Below are positions 15,664 to 17,934 of a stretch of DNA of 17,934 bases, one piece after another. The translations under genes and the position numbers were made by a program. This DNA is from Candidatus Bipolaricaulota bacterium (GTDB lineage: Bacteria > Bipolaricaulota > Bipolaricaulia > Bipolaricaulales > Bipolaricaulaceae), in the NCBI GenBank assembly GCA_025060555.1, contig JANXBC010000019.1, positions 1 to 17,934 on the forward strand, in the 5' to 3' direction. Under the pieces are notes generated by a model. That model saw nothing but the letters and a program-made list of their open reading frames with translations, did not search any database and was not told the origin of the DNA. The first letter of the stretch is position 1, and every line of letters begins with the position of its first letter.

Positions 15664-16176
15664 TCAGGGGGCGAGGCGGCAAAGGGGGCATTCCTCACCC
15701 GGTCCCAAAAATACGACATCACATTTCTTACAGCGGCGCCCACCCTGGGCAAGAATTGCGGATTCCTGGGCCAAAACCTGGGCCAGAAGCTTCACAAAAT
15801 TCTCGCGCAGGGAAGAAGGGAGGTTCCGGGGGACCATCTTCTCCGCCTGATCCAGCTCTTTTGAGCTCACGGTGACCTTGCTCCCCCCCACGCCCTTCTG
15901 TTCAGCAACGAGGTGGAACCGGAACTCTCTTACGCAACTCCTAGGAGCCACATTCGCCAGCCGCGCGAGGATCTCCCTTGACCATAGGCGAAGTTCGTTC
16001 GCCACCACTGGCGTTGCCACAGCGATGTGCAGGGTGCCCCGGTCTACATAAAGGGGGCGCGCGAGCTTGCTCAAAGCGTCCCCAACAGCTTCCCGCCAGC
16101 GCCAAACTGCTTCCTGCTCTTCTAAGCCTCGCCCCCATTGTTGGGCTAGGGAGTTCAGCCAATTTGAGTTCTTCAT
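15664..16176 (-). CDS. DciA-like DUF721 protein with C-terminal zinc ribbon
   Basis: The product has 170 residues. The N-terminal half, with VWRWREAVGDALSKLARPLYV then LHIAVATPVVANELRL, matches the DUF721/DciA pattern (W..vVG..ia.ha.P....g.L.V.v.s..w..eL). The C-terminus adds a CxxC-CxxC zinc ribbon at C149, C152, C163 and C166, a combination known in some DUF721 proteins. DciA proteins help load the replicative helicase DnaB in bacteria lacking DnaC or DnaI. Position beside dnaA and the probable origin supports a replication role, but this is inference. No Shine-Dalgarno is seen before ATG 16176, where the leader is AT-rich. The family N-terminus fits this start. Confidence 0.8.
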   Translation of the reverse strand: MKNSNWLNSLAQQWGRGLEEQEAVWRWREAVGDALSKLARPLYVDRGTLHIAVATPVVANELRLWSREILARLANVAPRSCVREFRFHLVAEQKGVGGSKVTVSSKELDQAEKMVPRNLPSSLRENFVKLLAQVLAQESAILAQGGRRCKKCDVVFLGPGEECPLCRLAP

Positions 16177-16201
16177 ATTTGATATTTTCGATAGCTCTTA
16201 C
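16173..16201. other. AT-rich candidate DNA-unwinding element
   Basis: The stretch around ATATTTGATATTTTCGATAG is clearly AT-rich within an otherwise GC-rich window. It sits between the start of the DciA-like gene and the first DnaA box at 16222. That is the expected place for duplex opening in origins with downstream boxes. It may also hold the promoter or leader of the DciA-like gene, and the two roles cannot be separated here. Confidence 0.45.
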
Positions 16202-16423
16202 AGTAGGTGCCACATGGGCGTTGTGGAAAACCTCGCCTGAGCAAGGGCCGTTGCAGCAGGAAGGTTGTGGAAAACCCTGTGGATAACTTGGGGAAAGGGT
16301 GGGGATAAAAAGGGTGGACAATCGCGACTGGCACTTGTCCACCGAGGTTTTCCACAGGGGGGGTGCACTTGTCCACAGCCGGCCCCCGCTGTTTCCCCAA
16401 ACTTATCCACAAGGGGTGAGGAT
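16177..16423. other. oriC: Putative chromosomal replication origin (oriC), dnaA-downstream
   Basis: The 247-bp gap between dnaA and the DciA-like gene holds about nine DnaA-box-like 9-mers. Two are perfect: TGTGGATAA at 16278-16286 (minus orientation) and TTATCCACA at 16403-16411 (plus). One-mismatch or near matches in minus orientation start at 16222, 16266, 16300 and 16313. Those in plus orientation start at 16335, 16348 and 16369. The left block all faces one way and the right block the other, with the switch near 16330. The three ACTTRTCCAC sites on the right are spaced exactly 34 bp apart (16335, 16369, 16403). An AT-rich stretch flanks the left block. Box density this high beside dnaA is strong evidence for an origin. 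Confidence 0.85.
16278..16411. repeat. Imperfect inverted repeat spanning the origin
   Basis: TGTGGATAACTTGGGGAAA at 16278-16296 is matched by the reverse complement of 16392-16411, which reads TGTGGATAAGTTTGGGGAAA. The arms differ only in the CTT versus GTTT linker, and a 95-nt spacer separates them. Each arm holds one perfect DnaA box plus a shared GGGGAAA, so the repeat goes beyond the box itself. Confidence 0.75.
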
Positions 16424-17749
16424 TCACCGAGCGTATTTGGAGAGAATGCGCCCACGAAGCTCGTCCACCTCCGCACGCAGTAGAGGCGCTTCCCGCAGCA
16501 GTTCCTGAACTTTTTGGTATGCATGCATGGCGGTGGTGTGATCGCGGCCACCAAAGGCCCGCCCTAACGCTGGGAAGGAAGTGTCCGTAAGCTCTCGTGC
16601 CAAATAAATCGCGATTTGACGGGCGAAGGCCACCTCTTTCTTGCGCGACGGCCCGTCCAGTTCCTCTAAGGACACACGATAATAGGCCGCGACCTCTTCC
16701 TTCACCGCTTGCACGGTGAGTTTTGGCGCGCGTTCTTCCTTTGGGAGGATGGACTCCAACACCCCTGGGGTGAGGGGTCCCTGGCCAAGCTCCAGGTAGG
16801 CGATCACGCGGATGAGGGCCCCTTCCAGATCCCGCACGTTTGTGGTGATCCGCGCGGCGATCATCTCCAAGATGGAGTCGGGCACAGTGACTCCACGGCG
16901 GCGCGCCTTCTCCCGGAGAATCGCCACGCGGGTCTCCAAGTCGGGGGGCTGAATATCCACCACTAGCCCCCAACGGAAGCGGGAAATAAGCCGGTCCTGA
17001 AGCCCCTGAAGCTCCTCAGGGGGGCGATCTGAGGAAAGCACGATCTGTTTACTGTTCCCGTAGAGCTCGTTGAAGGTGTGGAAGAGCTCCTCCTGTGTCC
17101 CCTCTTTGTTGCGGAGAAAATGTACATCGTCGATGAGGAGCACATCCACTGTGCGATAGCGGGAGCGGAATTGGTCGGTGGTGTTGGCCCCAATGGCCTG
17201 GATGAGTTCGATGGTAAACCGCTCCGATGTGGTATACGCTACTGTTAGGTTTTTATGTACCTTAAGCACGTGGTTTCCGATGGCCTGAAGGAGATGGGTT
17301 TTGCCCAGCCCAACTTTTCCGTAGATGAAAAGGGGGTTATAGGCGCGGGCTGGGGATTGGGCGACCGCTTGAGAGGCGGCGAACGCGAGGTCCGAGTTTT
17401 TCCCCCGCACAAAGCTTTCAAAAGTGTAGTCGGAGTTAAGGGGGAGTGAGCCCACATAACGATGGTGCTGGAAATCCAGGGAGAGGCCGGGCGCCTCGGA
17501 AGAGGGGACCACCTCGATTCGCCAGGGCACCGATTTCCCCAGGGCTTCGGTGAACAGGCGGTCCAAGAGTCCGCGGTATTTTTGTTCGATGGCGGCCTTC
17601 GCGAAGGTGGAGGGGACTTCCAGGACTAGTTCTTCACCGTCGCTCCGGGCGCGCGCCGTGGAAAACCAGGCGGCAAAGCTCGTGGGGGGAATCTCCTCAG
17701 CAAGATCCGCGCGCACCCGCGCCCACAGATCCTCAAGCGGCTGCCCCAT
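16424..17749 (-). CDS. dnaA: Chromosomal replication initiator protein DnaA
   Basis: The product has 441 residues, full length. Domain I (about 1-75) has the LWARV and SFAAWF pattern. Domain II is very short. Domain III (AAA+) has Walker A at 144-151 (GKVGLGKT; the first residue after G is usually G or P), Walker B LLIDDVHF at 204-211, SRFRWGL at 256-262 and the sensor motif NVRDLEGAL at 304-312. Domain IV carries the DNA-binding signature GGRDHTTAMHA at 400-410. It binds the TTATCCACA sites just downstream and opens the origin. ATG 17749 lies 10 nt from the mature 3' end of tRNA-Phe with no Shine-Dalgarno, so it is probably made from a tRNA-dnaA transcript. dnaN does not follow it. Confidence 0.98.
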   Translation of the reverse strand: MGQPLEDLWARVRADLAEEIPPTSFAAWFSTARARSDGEELVLEVPSTFAKAAIEQKYRGLLDRLFTEALGKSVPWRIEVVPSSEAPGLSLDFQHHRYVGSLPLNSDYTFESFVRGKNSDLAFAASQAVAQSPARAYNPLFIYGKVGLGKTHLLQAIGNHVLKVHKNLTVAYTTSERFTIELIQAIGANTTDQFRSRYRTVDVLLIDDVHFLRNKEGTQEELFHTFNELYGNSKQIVLSSDRPPEELQGLQDRLISRFRWGLVVDIQPPDLETRVAILREKARRRGVTVPDSILEMIAARITTNVRDLEGALIRVIAYLELGQGPLTPGVLESILPKEERAPKLTVQAVKEEVAAYYRVSLEELDGPSRKKEVAFARQIAIYLARELTDTSFPALGRAFGGRDHTTAMHAYQKVQELLREAPLLRAEVDELRGRILSKYAR

Positions 17750-17759
17750 GACAAAACAG

Positions 17760-17832
17760 TGGCGAGGCCCAGAGTCGAACTGGGGACACCCCGGTTTTCA
17801 GCCGGGTGCTCTACCACCTGAGCTACCTCGCC
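17760..17832 (-). tRNA. tRNA-Phe (anticodon GAA)
   Basis: The 73 nt fold as a full cloverleaf on the minus strand. The acceptor stem is GGCGAGG/CCTCGCC. The D arm is GCTC/GAGC. The anticodon arm is CCCGG-CTGAAAA-CCGGG with anticodon GAA. The variable loop is GTGTC, the T arm is CCCAG-TTCGACT-CTGGG and the discriminator is A73. CCA is not encoded, since CTG follows. It lies 3 nt after tRNA-Asp and 10 nt before dnaA. Confidence 0.97.
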
Positions 17833-17835
17833 GGG

Positions 17836-17911
17836 CGGGGACGACGGGATTTGAACCCGCGCTCTCCGGAGTGACAATCCGGTGTGTTAGTCCGGGCTAC
17901 ACCACGTCCCC
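17836..17911 (-). tRNA. tRNA-Asp (anticodon GTC)
   Basis: The 76 nt form a cloverleaf on the minus strand. The acceptor is GGGGACG/CGTCCCC. The D arm is GTGT/ACAC. The anticodon arm is CCGGA-TTGTCAC-TCCGG with anticodon GTC. The T arm is GCGGG-TTCAAAT-CCCGT with one G-T pair, and the discriminator is G73 as usual for Asp. CCA is not encoded. Only 3 nt separate it from tRNA-Phe, so both are surely cut from one precursor. Confidence 0.97.
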
Positions 17912-17920
17912 GCGTACCGA

Positions 17921-17926
17921 ATTTTA
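17921..17926 (-). promoter_or_regulatory. Candidate -10 element for the tRNA-dnaA transcript
   Basis: TAAAAT on the minus strand differs from TATAAT at one base and lies 9 nt upstream of the tRNA-Asp 5' end. The -35 region would be beyond the window edge. It is the only promoter-like sequence I see upstream of dnaA. Confidence 0.35.
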
Positions 17927-17934
17927 CCCGCGAC

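Noticed and set aside
16173..16973. Long minus-strand open frame (266 codons) across dnaA and the origin
   Set aside because: It overlaps dnaA in another frame and runs through the DnaA boxes. Its composition is low-complexity with no recognisable domain.
17626..17877. Small minus-strand frame through the tRNA genes
   Set aside because: It is simply a read-through of both tRNAs and the dnaA start.

Overview
The window is bacterial, GC-rich by eye and densely packed. It has the tight, overlapping genes and NAD(P)H/Fe-S/flavin enzymes typical of an anaerobe. No single protein fixes the phylum. A deep-branching anaerobic lineage, for example Bipolaricaulota/Acetothermia, Thermotogota or a clostridial relative, is a low-confidence guess. 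No insertion sequence, phage gene or CRISPR array is visible, and no stretch over 300 bases lacks a gene. The longest gene-free stretch is the putative replication origin of about 247 bases.

Positions 1-3459 (+ strand) hold the 3' end of an ABC ATPase, two BPD_transp_2 permeases and a BMP-family solute-binding protein. Together they form a nucleoside-type ABC importer, closed by a strong intrinsic terminator. Positions 3472-11281 (+) hold a six-gene operon with start codons embedded in, or just after, the preceding stop. In order it encodes an SsnA-type amidohydrolase, a YgfK-type Fe-S flavoprotein, a threonine-synthase-like PLP enzyme with a zinc ribbon, a 2Fe-2S xanthine-dehydrogenase-type subunit, a MocA-like nucleotidyltransferase and an FAD xanthine-dehydrogenase-type subunit. 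This resembles the E. coli ygeW-ygfK-ssnA-xdhD region, which is tied to anaerobic purine and uric acid breakdown. The expected large molybdopterin subunit is absent here. Positions 11339-12925 (+) hold hypoxanthine phosphoribosyltransferase and tsaD. Import, oxidative or hydrolytic catabolism and salvage of purines therefore lie side by side.

From 12922 to the right edge everything is on the minus strand. Read in transcription order these are tRNA-Asp, tRNA-Phe, dnaA, a probable oriC, a DciA/DUF721 protein, thrS and a small transaldolase. The dnaA start lies 10 nt after the tRNA-Phe 3' end with no Shine-Dalgarno sequence. The dnaA-dciA gap carries about nine DnaA-box-like sites in two opposed blocks, next to an AT-rich stretch. 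The window thus joins a replication-initiation locus to a purine-use locus.

The main points worth following are the unusual purine/molybdenum-hydroxylase gene set with its added PLP enzyme and missing catalytic subunit, the geometry of the origin, and the tRNA-dnaA junction.
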